A stretch of 64,000 bases of DNA from Kalaharituber pfeilii. Its lineage: Eukaryota; Ascomycota; Pezizomycetes; Pezizales; Pezizaceae. This document shows positions 43,140 through 54,879 of the stretch, in pieces (the stretch's first letter is position 1; each line of letters starts with the position of its first letter). Location of the stretch: the NCBI GenBank assembly GCA_015179045.1, contig WHUZ01000112.1, positions 1 through 64,000 on the forward strand, in the 5' to 3' direction. Made by a program: the position numbers and the translations under genes. The notes under the pieces are model-generated. The model was not told where the DNA came from and searched no databases. It saw only the letters and a list, made by a program, of their open reading frames with translations.

Positions 43140-43833
43140 AATATCAGGTATCTAGACGCCTCGGAACATAACTAATTTTATAGTCAACAAGTGTTTCGAC
43201 AGGATAAGAAAGTATGATATGCCCGTCCGGGGCGCTCGTGAAGGGCTATCCTGGCGATCTCATGCAGGATGCTTATCTGTCGCTCATAGGAAGGCTCATG
43301 ACAATTGCAACAGGAACATGGATCCACTGAATCCAAGGTACCAGAGCCAGCCTCTTAGAGCCCGAGGAAGCAATCAATAGGGCTTAATCGTAACGAAGAT
43401 ATTAAATATCACAATTTCCACTGAAACCAAAACGAATTAGCGGCTTAGCAAACTTTCAGCAGCGTAACCTACCAGTTTGGATTATGTTCCCTGCAACAGC
43501 CTTTGATAGCTGCACCGCATAGAAGAGCAATATTTTCAATGTAATACATTTGGAACCCCGATACATGTTCCTTGCACATTCGCGAACATGCAAGTTGGTC
43601 AACAATTTGCTGACGAGGCAGCTATGATATGACACCATGCATGTGGCTATGATAGATGCCTCAAATCCAAAACAAGACACTAAAATTCGCCGAGCCGAGC
43701 GACTTTCCCGTGTCAAACCGAAAAAAATCCAGCTAACGTCACTGACCGGGATCCGGCGCACTTCCGGAATTAAAACACTTCTAGAAGATAACCAAATTGC
43801 ACATACAGCTTGGAGAGGTATAGGAACGTAACT

Positions 43834-45613
43834 TCAAGATTCTTCCAACTCTCTTTCCTCAACATTTTCTGTTCCATAGTCCGCCCAGTCTTCATGCCTC
43901 CACCAGCACGGTTCCAAAAAATCATCCGCACGCATATCGCTATCCACTTCCATCCTATGGCCTCCTGCTCCTTCTAAACCCCACTTTAATAGTCCCCTCC
44001 CAACCTCCAGCTCGCTGTCAATCTGGATCTCCATACCTCTATACCTGGGCTGCCCATCATCCCTCCCCTGTAAATACCAGCTATCGGACTGCCCTTCATG
44101 GATAAACTCCACAATTTCCCCCCACAGTTCTTCCAGAAACTCCCTCACAATATCCTCTTGTCCCGCCGGAGAAGGCACTACCACATTCCCCTTTGCCACC
44201 ACTGCCTGTGCGCTCTCTTGCTTCGGGACACCATTGAGCGCGCGATATTCTATCCCAGAAATTCTATTAGTAGCCCTCACGCTTGCGAGCTCATCCTTCA
44301 GCTCTGGTGCGGCAGTGGACTGGGGCCGGAGATGCTTTAGCTCCCGTTGCAGCTTTAAAAGCGCTTTGTGTGTCAGTAGGTGGCTTGACTGCGTGGAGAC
44401 GCCTGGGCCCCAAGCGGACCCGTAATTGCGGGGAATACCATTGCAATGGTCGGTGCCACCTGGATGGAAGCAGAGGTCAGTCTGGTGTCCGAAATGCAGG
44501 TAACGTGGAAGTGGTGATGCGGCAATTACTTCTTGTCCAGTACCGAGGGCCTTCAAAGTCGGTCCTTTCAATCCAGGACCAAATTTTCTAGAAACATCAT
44601 ATCCAGTCAGCTTATCTTTGCACGCACACTGGAGCACAACGGCGTTGAATCCGTTTCACATACCCATGGCATCAAAACAGTGTTTCGCCACATATTGTCA
44701 AAAGTGTAACTTACATCATTGACCGCCGTCCCGTACAGCTGCGCATACGCCCGCAGGTCAGGCGTATCGTGCTCTGAGCCAGTCATATTGGTGCTTCTAC
44801 CCGACGAGCCGCCGTTCGCTCTCTTGGCGGTGGTACTACCCGTAGCTTCTCGAAGGGTCTGGGTTGTATCAGCATTGGCACCCGGCTAGCCTTTGGACAA
44901 ACGGAGACCGCATTTGACCGCATATGGGGAATGCCATGAGGTAGGCGCAAGGTTGTGAAGACCTGTCATGTAGGAAATACGACGGTTCGACTGCTGCGAA
45001 GAAGGGGCCTCTCGCCATAGCCCTTAGGGCGGCACGAGAGTAATGATATATAAAAAAAAAAAAAAAAAAAAAAAAAAGACGAAGGGGCCAACAAGGGAAG
45101 AAGACAAGAGGCATAACCTACACCATTGTCTTCCGCATCCTCCACGCCACTCCCGGAATACGGAAAGGTCTCCCGGGGCACAACCTTCGCTCGTTTATAT
45201 AGAGCTTTATCACCGTTCTCCGACTCTGAGGGCCGCGCCTCTGCGCCACCAGTCTCCCGCACCCTTTTCTTGGTCTTGTCCTGAGCGACAATGTGGGGGA
45301 CATACCCCACTGTTTGACTCTTCGTAGTCGGTTTGCAGGGTCCAGGACAAGGTGGTTTGCGTGCAATTCCAGCTCTGACATTCTTTCTCTTACTCTTCTG
45401 CTCATATATAAATTTCTCCTGGGCAGGGTGATTCCCGCTGGTGAAGGCGCCGGTGCCCTCAGCTGAGGGTACCGTTAAGGAAGCTGACGGAATGGAGGAG
45501 CTGTGAGTGGCAGTTGCGGCGGAGACGGTCACCTTTAGTTGACCCCTTTGTATGTTTGAGGTCGTTGTGGCAGACGTGAGAAGTTTGTGTTTGGACGTGT
45601 GAGTGAAATCCAT
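43834..45613 (-). CDS. Unidentified three-exon gene
   Basis: Model: exons 45613-45122, 44885-44715 and 44628-43834, all joined in phase 0, giving about 485 residues. Intron 2 (86 nt) has GTAAGT and CTCCAG ends. Intron 1 (GTAGGT to GCTAG) contains the A-tail microinsertion 45010-45080. Read without this intron, the frame meets TAG at 44888-44886. The N-terminus is Ser/Thr-rich and basic (KKRVRETGG, ALYKRAKVV). The C-terminal part has a coiled stretch (LLKLQRELKHL) and an acidic region around VREFLEELWGEIVEFIHEG. I recognise no family. A TATATAAA box lies ~65 nt upstream. Confidence 0.5.
45010..45080 (+). mobile_element. A-tail microinsertion in host-gene intron
   Basis: Tail with outer stem CTCTCG/CGAGAG, a further compensated variant, plus A run. 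Flanked by GAAGGGGCC at 45001-45009 and 45081-45089. In the model of 43834-45613 it lies in intron 1. Confidence 0.85.
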
Positions 45614-45675
45614 GCTGAACGTAGGCCAATGTAGGCGAAAGAGGAGAATGCGGGGTCCTCCTGAGAATTTGTTTG

Positions 45676-45683
45676 TTTATATA
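45676..45683 (-). promoter_or_regulatory. TATA box of unidentified gene
   Basis: TATATAAA on the minus strand, 63-70 nt upstream of the proposed ATG at 45613. Spacing leaves a short leader. Confidence 0.5.
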
Positions 45684-45708
45684 CGCCTACATGCGCTTGG
45701 CTAGCAAG

Positions 45709-46777
45709 CAATGAATCCAACAGACCAAGCCGTGAGGGCCGGCTGGACCGGCCCAGGCTGCCTGAAACAATCAGGCCAATTAGGCCGGTCCAGGCCAATC
45801 AGGCCATTTACGTAAATTCAAGCGATTTTAGAATTTAACCCAGGTGAATTAGATTTTAATAATCCTGAATATTTCCACTATCAGTAATTGACAGTTGCGC
45901 ATTGGACAACATCATCGAAGAATTGAGTCCCGTCTGTTGTATTATCTGGAAGGTCCATCATTTCTAAAATATTTCTTAGTATATATACTTGAATACAAAG
46001 TGTGATACATACTTGACAAAAGTCGTAGACCGCTGCTGTTTAAAATTCTAGATATACGGGAGATTCTACTCATTTAAATACTCAAACAATCTGGTAAATG
46101 CTGGCCTCAATTCACCTGGATAGCTGTGGAGTGATTCGTTTAATTGGCCTGAACCGGCCTGAATGGCCTGGACCGACCTTATTGGCCTGGACTGGCCTGA
46201 ATGGTCCGGACCGGCCTGTTTTTTTTTGTTTTTTTTGTTTTTTTTTATCATTACTCGCTTGCCGCCCTGGGGCTATGGCGAGGGTTTATTACAAACAAAA
46301 ACCAAAAAAGTCAGATAGCTACATGTATTGCCCGCGGAATCCATACATGATGCGGGTGGAGAGTCCACACTGAGAGTCGTGTGCCGGGACCTGTCTACTT
46401 CCTCCCTCTATCCGGCTCGTACACGCTCGTCCGCAACCACCTTCCTCCGAGCTTAACTCTACCGATTTCCATCTCTGTCTCCAAGTATGCCACCACGGAG
46501 CTCGTCTTCTTGCCTTCTTCCTCCAAGAGTGTTTTCCTCCGCAGCCATCTAATCCCTCGGATCTTTCCTCCGTCTTTGTTGGACCGGCCTGGTTGGCCTG
46601 GACCGGCTTGAATGGTCTGGACCGGCCTGGTTGGTCTGGACTGGCCTGGTTGGCCTGATTCATCTAGATCAGGCCGGTCTAGGCGGGTGCAGGCTAGTCT
46701 AGGCTACTGAGAATACCGGCCTGGACCGGTCCAGGCGGTTTCAGTCCAATGCAGATCACGGCCTGTTGGATTCATTG
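45709..46777. mobile_element. CAATG hAT MITE, copy with LINE inside
   Basis: Termini CAATGAATCCAACAG(A/G)CC inverted at both ends and a perfect 8-bp duplication CTAGCAAG (45701-45708 and 46778-46785). GGCCTGGACC-type repeats fill both subterminal regions. The AT-richer core (for example CAGTAATTGACAGTTGCGCA) is shared with 57693-58364 and 61530-62100. Length 1069 bp, of which 362 bp plus TSD is a LINE insertion. Ends and TSD fit hAT. Confidence 0.85.
46219..46580 (-). mobile_element. A-type half-LINE fragment (362 bp)
   Basis: Interrupted poly(T), A tail, UTR and ORF1 C-terminus (IRWLRRKTLLEEEGKKTSSV, KLGGRWLRTSVYEPDRGRK). Flanked by GGACCGGCCTG (46208-46218 and 46581-46591) inside the hAT MITE. 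Confidence 0.85.
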
Positions 46778-46785
46778 CTAGCAAG

Positions 46786-47560
46786 TAATGTCATCCTAAA
46801 ACTGAAGGAAACAGCAGCTAGCGCGTAGGACTATGAAAGCGATTCATACATACATCACACCATCTCCGTTGCCTGATCCCCACAAAACCTTGTAACTTTC
46901 CCACATTCTATGACCGACAACTATAAAGTTCACCAATAACAGAAACTTCTAGCCCCAGAACTGACCAGGGCCACCACTGAGCTAAATGGCCGGTTATGTT
47001 ACACAGTGTAACCCTGAACCTCGATTGGAGTTAGGAAAGGAATTAAGCTTTCAAAAGAATGAAGAAGAAATGCATAAAATACGACCATGTAACGTGGAGA
47101 AAAGGGGCTAGGCGAGAGGTTACAAAGCGGACGCCCGACCTGTTCAGCTCATGACTGAGGCGGAATTGGGGTCATTTGCGCTCCTTTGGAAGGCATGATG
47201 ATAGTGAAGCCGTTGTATTTTGGGGTAAACATGGCTCACGTGCATGCTTGACACGCAAGAGTTGTTATGTTTTCTGGGCATTACTTTTTAAGCTTGCTGT
47301 AATGTATTTGAGTTTGCTACACAGATAAAGTTAAAATTGCATGAGAGTGAACTGTTGCGGACCTTGACCATATGGAGTTGCATTATCTTACGAGTTAATG
47401 TTCAGAAGTCGGGGCAATTACCACTGGCAGTAAAGCATATACTCTCAGTATTGAAGTGGAACGTAGATGCAGGGTTCAAGTAGGGTTCTTGGAAATGGAA
47501 AAGCTAAATGATGATTGTTAAAGTGTCTTGCTGATGTCCTCTCTAAAACAAGAATACGCT
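46786..47560. other. No gene recognised
   Basis: Unique-looking spacer, no long frame or repeat found. Confidence 0.4.
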
Positions 47561-47577
47561 TGCTTACCTCGCTTCCT

Positions 47578-47909
47578 GGCACATGCCTCCCCTACCAGGA
47601 CGAGACCATAACGGAAGACGGAATACGACAGTCGGTGAAACAGCAGCGCGCCACCGAGAGAAACCGGCTGCGAGACATCCTGGAATGGGCAGGGGAGTAG
47701 GGCTTCTACTCGGACGGAGACATGAGACTTAAATCTGGGACGGAGACATGCTTATTTTCCTAGACGACGGGAGCGTTTTTGATCTTGTTTTACCCTATTT
47801 CCTCATTATTTATTCCCTTTTATACTTCATGTACTTAATCCTCGCCATAGCCCATAGGGCGGCACGCGAGTAATGATATAAGAAAAGAAAAAAAAAAAAA
47901 AAAAAAAAA
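47578..47909 (+). mobile_element. A-type LINE fragment with internally deleted ORF2
   Basis: 332-bp insert with perfect 14-bp duplication TTACCTCGCTTCCT (47564-47577 and 47910-47923). The coding part jumps from YQDETITEDGIRQSVKQQRA to DILEWAGE and stop. The ~300 bp holding the zinc knuckle are therefore missing, relative to 1671-2825. Then UTR, A tail and poly(A). Confidence 0.85.
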
Positions 47910-48302
47910 TTACCTCGCTTCCTACAGTTCCCAGAGTAGGCATAGTGGCCCGAATCTTGGTTCGATATTCGGTGCGTAATGCTTCAACCTTTCTATACGC
48001 ATGATACGATCTAACGCCGTGACTACATAAGTAGTATCGCTAATAATATGGTAGATTTACAGCATAAGAGTATTGTTGAATTGGGAGCACTGATAGCGAC
48101 ATGCTGAACGGCTGCGGTTTAGAAAGGGAGTAGCCAACGGATCACCGTAAGGCGTCTCACGCCACGGCTCTTCTGTTCACGCATAGGCATGGGTGACAAC
48201 AGCATTGTGTTATGAAGACGTACAATGTGCAGAATGAACGGGGACGGTACTATGGTAATATGACATAAGCAACAGCTATGGTTGGCTGATTTCATTCCCA
48301 AT

Positions 48303-48516
48303 TACCGTATTAATTCGCGAATAAGAATCCTGTCTTACTAGAGAGCCACTGATAATGACATAATCTACTTCCTGTTTTTACTATCTTACCAACGGCTATT
48401 TTTTTTTGTTTTTTTTTTATTTCATTACTCGCGTGCCGCCCTGAGGGCTATGGCGAGGTTACCAACGGCTACTGTCCTACCGTATAGTACTGTCTTATTC
48501 GCGGATTAATACGGTA
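48303..48516. mobile_element. TA-flanked MITE (CCGTATTAAT ends)
   Basis: Inverted ends TACCGTATTAATTCGCGAAT and its near-match ATTCGCGGATTAATACGGTA, ~24 bp long. TA at the borders suggests Tc1/mariner ancestry. It contains an A-tail microinsertion. Confidence 0.6.
48399..48458 (-). mobile_element. 60-bp A-tail microinsertion
   Basis: Interrupted T run and reverse A tail (CTCGC/GCGCGAG-like), with perfect TTACCAACGGCTA copies at 48386-48398 and 48459-48471. Confidence 0.9.
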
Positions 48517-48836
48517 TACCAATAGGGTATTCAATATTGACTAACGATTTCGCTGTGGTAGGCGGTGGCACCTAGCTGCTATAACCACGCGGGCGCTGGG
48601 CTCAAGGAAGTGGCAGGTCACGAGGGTTGTACTGTAAGCGAATACTGGGAATGAGGGTAAGGCTGGAAGGAAGTATGATTAGAAATGGAGATGCGGTCGG
48701 CCAGCAGTATAAGAGGTGGCAATTCTGTACTTCGTTCTCAACATTCAGTTCTTTCCAACACATCTATTTAGCTCTTCTATTCAATGTTCAGTTCTTTATT
48801 CCTGTTCAGCTCTCCTTTACTTCGCCCTGCCATGGC

Positions 48837-48881
48837 GAACAGCTGCACGCGGGTCACGTGATAAAAAAAAAAAAAAAAAAA
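48837..48881 (+). mobile_element. 45-bp B-tail microinsertion
   Basis: CTGCCATGGCGAACAGCTGC through GTCACGTGAT plus A run, between ACTTCGCC (48829-48836) and ACTTTGCC (48882-48889). The smallest full-tail copy seen. Confidence 0.75.
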
Positions 48882-48912
48882 ACTTTGCCTATTCGCTACA
48901 TAGTTTGCGTTT

Positions 48913-48984
48913 TTTTATGTGTTTCTCTTTTATCGCCATAGCCCCTAGAGCGGCAAGAGATTAATGATATTAAATAAAAAAAAA
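48913..48984 (+). mobile_element. A-tail insertion with short UTR
   Basis: T-rich UTR of ~20 nt, ATCGCCATAGCCCCTAGAGC, GGCAAGAGATTAATGATATT and A-rich end, flanked by TTGCGTTT (48905-48912 and 48985-48992). Stem partly decayed. Confidence 0.7.
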
Positions 48985-48999
48985 TTGCGTTTATGTTCT

Positions 49000-50700
49000 T
49001 ACTGATCACCTTCTACTATATTGAAACATACATGCATCAGCTGTTCTCGTCTTGCTTGTACGTCTTGCTTGTATATTCGCACTTACACATACACTCAGTA
49101 CGACAACGGGAATGCCCAGTGACTTCCAAGCAGAGGACACACGGCTGGTGAGCAAAGGTCGGCTGTACCCCCTGACCCGCCCATATCGCTACACCCAAAC
49201 TTCCGTTCGCTTACAGTTTTGGCGCACCAGAATTGCTCCATCCATCAATGCCGCTTACAAGGTAGGCTTCTCTGGGTATTGAGATATCGCTGTGGGAAAA
49301 AGCGTTAAAGTCGACTTTAAATACCTCGGCTTATTGCTAGCCTGAGCAAATTACCATGTGCGCAAAGTTCGCAGCTCAGAGTATGTCTTGCATAGGATTT
49401 GGTATCACTAGTCATATCCCACAAATTAGCCTAATGAATATATGGAAGTTGTTTCTATGTGTTCTATCATGCTCTGGCAGCCATTCGAGCCCAATTGAGG
49501 GCTATTTGCACTCACAGTGTGATGACGGCTAGACAGCATCCACTGTTTCGCACGGGTACCGGTATCTAGAGCTAGCGGGACGAAGCCTCAAGGGCGCCCT
49601 CAATAATCAAATGTCAAGAAAAGAGTCTTCAATTGTCTTGTCTGTACGTGTCCATATCTGTCCATGTCTGTATATCTCCGTGTATGTCTCTATATCCCTC
49701 CACACAGTCCTATCTACATACAATTTATAGACCACCTTCGCCTTCCAACTGAGCCTGTACATACATATCTCGCTTCTTAATCATAATTTTCTTCCTCATC
49801 CTACGCATGTGTCATCATGTGGCCCTACCGCTGAGTACCGCTCCGGCCCGCGTATGGCCTTATTCTTTCCATCGGTACCGTGGTTACCACCACAACAGGA
49901 ATTTTTTGATTTTGGGCATTCAGAAAATGCGCAATATCACGGTTATGCGCAATATATTGGTGCAGGAATGTTCTAGCCTGGCCACGAAAATTGTTGGTTC
50001 ACGAACCGACTGGTCTGTTCGCGAATGGACTGATTTCTGAATACACTGGTGTATTTGTGGACTGACTGGAACAACGCCCCAGCACAAGTACTAGTAGGTA
50101 CCTCCATATGGTATACGTGGTGAGTATAGGCTGACACACTACTACTACTTACCGCTCACTAGTATAGCCCCATTGCCACTGCATTGCTTTATTGCCACTG
50201 TCGCCTCACTGCACAAGTTGCTACCTACCTCCTCACCACTATCATATCACTGCTGGTAAAGCACTACTGACTAGTAGTAACTTCTTCTACTATTAGTGCA
50301 AATACTAATATTTATACTATGTAATTAGAATTATTCGTGTATAAAGTATTGAAGATAATAAAAGACTCAAATGTATTATATCAGTTATCTGTGTTTCATA
50401 GGTCCACTGTCCAGATATAATAAAATTTGAATACTATTACAATTATTGGAAGACAATCTACAGCCAAAGCATACGAAAATATGCTAATCTGCACTGAATA
50501 CTGCATATCGCATAATATGCAGTGGCCTCCTGTCCAAATACTTATTTTTTCGGCTAGTACAATCAAACATCTCTCGCTCATGCTCAGTATTCTTCTCCAT
50601 CCAACTATCTAATACTGCCTTCACTTCCTCCTTTGCCCAGCGACCTCCCAGCAGAGGACCCAGTACGTCGAGAAGTGGAATTAGGTGCAGCGCGCCCCAC
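49000..50700. other. No gene recognised
   Basis: Only short frames (for example 49052-49282) without domains. A TGTCTGTA/TATGTCTCTATAT-like low-complexity stretch lies near 49640-49700. Confidence 0.4.
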
Positions 50701-50705
50701 GCTCT

Positions 50706-50754
50706 TTTTTTTTTTTTTTTTTTTGTATATCATTACTCGCGTGCCGCCCTGTGG
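50706..50754 (-). mobile_element. A-tail microinsertion, 5' end inside hairpin
   Basis: T run then GTATATCATTACTCGCGTGC, CGCCCTGTGGGCTAT, ending before the final GGCGAG. Duplication is at most GCTC. Confidence 0.6.
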
Positions 50755-50934
50755 GCTATGCTCATAATGGTATAGCACTGTAACAAGATTCTTAATAATG
50801 GTCCAGATGGTTGTACAGAATGGATAAAGAAAGTTGTCAACACAGGTATGAAACGACCAAGGACATAGCTGCCAAAATACCTATCAAAATACTTTTCAAA
50901 TAATTATCAAAACTCCTGCCAAAGCGACCGTCAA

Positions 50935-51095
50935 ATGGCTGACATAACGGCTCTCAAATTGGCTGCTGCAGTTGCTGTTAAAATGGCTGCTGTAGTGGCT
51001 GTTAAAATGGCTGCCGATACTAGCATCAAAAAGGTTGCTGAAATGGCTGCCAAAATAGCTGCTGCATGGCTGTTAAAATGGCTGTCAGCACGGGT
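50935..51095 (+). repeat. Degenerate AAAATGGCTG tandem repeat
   Basis: About nine imperfect 15-30-bp units containing AAAATGGCTGC or GTTAAAATGGCTG. They produce an Ala/Lys-rich open frame (50935-51189) that I do not consider a gene. Confidence 0.6.
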
Positions 51096-51138
51096 TGGTT
51101 ACGAGACTAAGCACGGGTATAAAAATTGTGAAAATGGT

Positions 51139-52984
51139 TACCAGTACTGGATAGGATACGATCTGCGGATAGGAAGCGACCGGGATTAGAAGTACCCTCC
51201 CCAACTACCAAATGCAGTCAATATTTCACAGAATAGTAAATACATATATGCGATGCATTGAGTATGGGCTAAATTAAGTACGCTGATTTTAAATCTGCAG
51301 TCAGAAGGACCAAAAAGCTACATCTACAGCATCTACAATTTTATACACCTCACTACCTTGCAGAATACCCCCCTCCGGTCCTCATAAGCTTATACCCATT
51401 CTAAAATATACTACTCGCCTACCTACTGATGGCAACGGTGTTGTGAGCACTAAATTATGATATAAGGTTAGTAGGAGCTCAAGATCTATTGTATAGCATT
51501 GTAAGTACTATTATATATATTTCCAAAAGTTCATATATTTTATCTAGTTATTAATCTCAATCTTATTTAGCTCTTCAGAGGAGGAGAATTGAAGATACCG
51601 GTTTGGAATCAAGCTCCATATATATTGGGTAGAAGAGTGCATGCAAATGCTACTACTTCTTCAGATATCTGAGTCTTTAGCAGCTATACCTCCAAGAATT
51701 CAGCTATATAGGTAGCTCTGCTACCTCTTCCTCTCTCTAGTATTTTTTCTAGCTCTCATCTATATAACTAGTACGGAGAGCATGGAAGAATGCTGTCAAG
51801 TGGTAATAGGTGCGAATTTGAGACTTATACTAACGTGAGAGTCACTAGAACATATGGGAGATAGTAGAGGAGGAGCTCGATAGAGTAAGGCTTATGATAA
51901 TTTGAATCATACAAGTAATTCTGGCTATAATAAACCTCTTTTTAGTGAAAAACTCACTGTAGTAAAGGGATGGGCCAGATTTTTTAATATACAGGTAAAG
52001 AAAGTGCGTTTGCTATAGTAAAAACTAGTTATAGTAAAGAGATCGGTCTAATTCTTGCCTGCATTATAACTAGAGTTACCTCTACTAGGATTGAAGTAGA
52101 ACCTAGTACAAGAGCAGGTAGTAATAGCTCATCAGTGATACAAGAAACCAGTATATCCTTCTATTAAGAGTTAATAGGCAGTTACTGGTATTTTGTTATT
52201 AACTTCTTAAAAATAATAGAAGTAGCTACTTAACCGAGCTAAAACAGTTAAATAGCTATTGCTGGACTATGAGTCAAGTACAAACACTATAGCTATGGTT
52301 ATAATAAGTAAGAATGTAGTTAAGGACATGGGCAATAGTATAGACAATAAGTTATTGTAGTTAGGGTAAGGTGAGGGTTGAATCTGATAGTAGAGTAGTA
52401 GTGCAGAAGAGCTTTTAGAGTTAAACTCTCATAGTACCAGAGCTGTAAGGTGTTTGGGAGAGAAGGTGCAGCATCTACATGAGCTCCTGGATCTATAGAA
52501 GTCAATTTGCAGCCAGTTAGGTCGGAATGGAAGTTGCTGAAGTCACAATCCAGAGGTAACGAGCTTGAAGTCACTAATTTGGACTAAAAAATAGAATTTA
52601 GGCTCTATATAAGAAGGTACGTACAGTGCTATAGTGCAAGCCTTGAGCTTCTAGTAATCTGTTATCATACTATAACACTAGAGGCACCACTGCCAGCAAT
52701 GTACCAGTGGATGGAATGCTGTAAGATGAGTATGAGCTCGTGAATGCTAGAGGGGGGTATTCTGCAAGGTAGTGAGGTATATACAATTGTAGATACTTTA
52801 GATGTAGCTTTTTCGTTCTTTTGACTGCAGATTTAGAATCAGCGCACTCAATTTGGCCCATACTCACAGCATCGCATATATGTATTTACTATTTTATAAA
52901 ATATTGACTGCATTGGTAATTGGGGAGAGTACTCTAATCCCGGTCGCTTCCTATCCGCAGATCGTATCCTATCCAGTACTGGTA
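51139..52984. mobile_element. Element with ~240-bp terminal inverted repeats
   Basis: Left arm 51139-51386 and right arm 52747-52984 are inverted copies, for example GATACGATCTGCGGATAGG, ATACATATATGCGATGC and CACTACCTTGCAGAATACCC. Similarity continues weakly inward. The ~1.35-kb core is AT-rich and rich in TAG/CTA with no frame above 85 codons. No flanking duplication was found. It could be an RIP-like mutated DNA transposon. Confidence 0.65.
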
Positions 52985-53477
52985 CCGAATAAAATCCAAA
53001 ATAGCAGGTCGATTAAGCAGCCATGAGGGCAGCCGTAATAGCAAAAGTAGGTGGATTAGATTGCTGCTCTCGCTAGCCTATCCAGATGTGTGATAGTGAT
53101 CACCGAATACTACATAGCGCATGCTATACATTAGTCAAGTGTCCCAATACTTTTGAATCGACCTATGATAGTTTCTTGTTAACAAATAGCCACGTGCATC
53201 ATGGGGTGGCTGTCGATCTCGTCAGGAAGGACGGCTGTTGCCGTTAGAGGAATTATGCTGGAGCCAGGGATGGTTTTCAGGGATCAGGACGGAAGGAATT
53301 TCATCCTTGTGACTGGATTTCCAGGGCTGGACCCCTGGAAACCACCGCTTTTTGAGCCCTAGCTATCTTCACCAGTTTTTATTCAATTTTCATTCTGAAA
53401 GCTGAGATCGATTCACCGAACTGATTCACATGGTAAACCAAAAATCAGGAAGTGTCTGAGGATGGTGAGATGTAGTT

Positions 53478-53540
53478 TTTTTTTTTTTTTTTTTTTTTTA
53501 TTTCACGTGACCCCACTTGTAGCTGTTCGCATGGCAGGGC
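53478..53540 (-). mobile_element. 63-bp B-tail microinsertion
   Basis: Poly(T) and reverse B tail, with perfect duplication GTGAGATGTAGTT (53465-53477 and 53541-53553). Confidence 0.9.
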
Positions 53541-53630
53541 GTGAGATGTAGTTGAAAGGTGCTCCATTTTCATGGAAGCTAATGCCAACAGTACGGCCTG
53601 TACTGCCTACAGTTACTGGGTGTCCAGTAT

Positions 53631-53691
53631 GCCCTGCCATGGCGAACAGCTGCATGCGGGGTCATGTGACAAAAAAAAAAAAAAAAAAAAA
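53631..53691 (+). mobile_element. 61-bp B-tail microinsertion
   Basis: B tail and A run between GGGTGTCC(A/G)GTAT copies (53618-53630 and 53692-53704), in a pogo-like end. Confidence 0.88.
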
Positions 53692-53805
53692 GGGTGTCCG
53701 GTATAACTAATTTTTTTGTAGGTGAACTGTAAAAACCATCAAGGGTCGTCCGGCACAGCAAGGTCTTCGGTTTAACGAGGTCCGGTATAGCTAGGTAAAC
53801 TGAAT

Positions 53806-53849
53806 CCTGTTCTCGTACCCAGTCCAAGAAGTCTGGGCACGAGAACAGG
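53806..53849. repeat. 44-bp imperfect palindrome
   Basis: CCTGTTCTCGT...ACGAGAACAGG arms plus CCCAG/CTGGG inner pairing. Lies between two pogo-like termini. Confidence 0.7.
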
Positions 53850-54489
53850 AGTACAGTCTACCCTTGCTATACCGGATCGCTAAAATCTGGCACTTTTCGT
53901 GCGGTATAGAGAGGTTCCGGTATAGAATAAAATGCTTGGCAGACAAGGGGTGAAAATTGTTTTCAGATTTAAATAATTACTGAAGTAGGAAATAAATGAA
54001 AACATCAACTCATTCCCATACCCAACGAAATACATCAATATGCGTCGTTCACAAAAACTAGGAAAACGTGATTGAGAAGCATCAACTATGTAAATGTCCA
54101 CTAGAACCAAAGTTAAGTGAATTTGGTAAACAATTTTGAGATGTATTGGTAAGATTACTGTACTTTAACTTAACTTGAATATCCTAAGTATCTAACTTAT
54201 TATTTACGGCTGACAAGTAGCTGTATCTACTTTGTCAGATATTTTGAGACAAAGTGATAAGTGGCTAGCAATTGATTTCGGAAATGATAGTACATGGAAA
54301 AAGAAGCAATGAAGTGCTCAGTTTTCATTACTTGAACAACATTGTAGCAAGTGATGGGAGCAGCGGTAGCAGCGGCGATAGCACAAGCACTGTCAAGCAG
54401 TACAGCAGTAGTGGCAGCAGTGATGGCAGCCAAGTGTGAAATGGGGTAGTCTAAGATGTATTAGTATTAGTGTGTCCAGTATAGCAAAT

Positions 54490-54830
54490 CTATTATAGTA
54501 CTGAGTTACATCCCTCTTGGCGTCCACCTAACCCCTGTCAAAAAAGACCTTGGCAACAACCAACCTTCTATTATAGTACTGAGTTACATCCCTCTTGGCG
54601 TACACCGAACCCCTGTCACAAAAGACCTTGGCGACAACCGCGAGTGCCATCTTATATAGTACTGAGTTACATCCCTCTTGGCGTACACCGAACCCCTGTC
54701 AAAAAAGACCTTGGCGACAACCGCGAGTGCCATCTATTATAGTACTGAGTTACATCCCTCTTGGCGTATACCGAACCCCTGTCAAAAAAGACCTTGGCGA
54801 CAACCGCGAATACCATATCAACGTACTGAG
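54490..54830. repeat. ~85-bp tandem repeat, 4 units
   Basis: Units contain GTACTGAGTTACATCCCTCT, GAACCCCTGTC and AAGACCTTGGCGACAACCGC. The first unit is shorter. The open frame across it (54595-54852) is repeat-derived. Confidence 0.85.
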
Positions 54831-54879
54831 TGAAATGTTCACATACTCCTGAACCTCAACATACCCCTGAACCTTCGTC

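Larger units (their letters stand above)
53590..54503. mobile_element. Cluster of pogo-like MITE ends
   Basis: Termini of the type CAGTNNACC...GCTATACCGGA occur as right ends near 53736, 53811 and 54503 and a left end near 53853. Several partial, possibly nested, Tigger-like elements are abutted here. Individual boundaries and TA sites could not be resolved with confidence. Confidence 0.5.

Noticed and set aside
50935..51189. Ala/Lys-rich small protein
   Set aside because: Arises from an AAAATGGCTG tandem repeat; no splice or start context.
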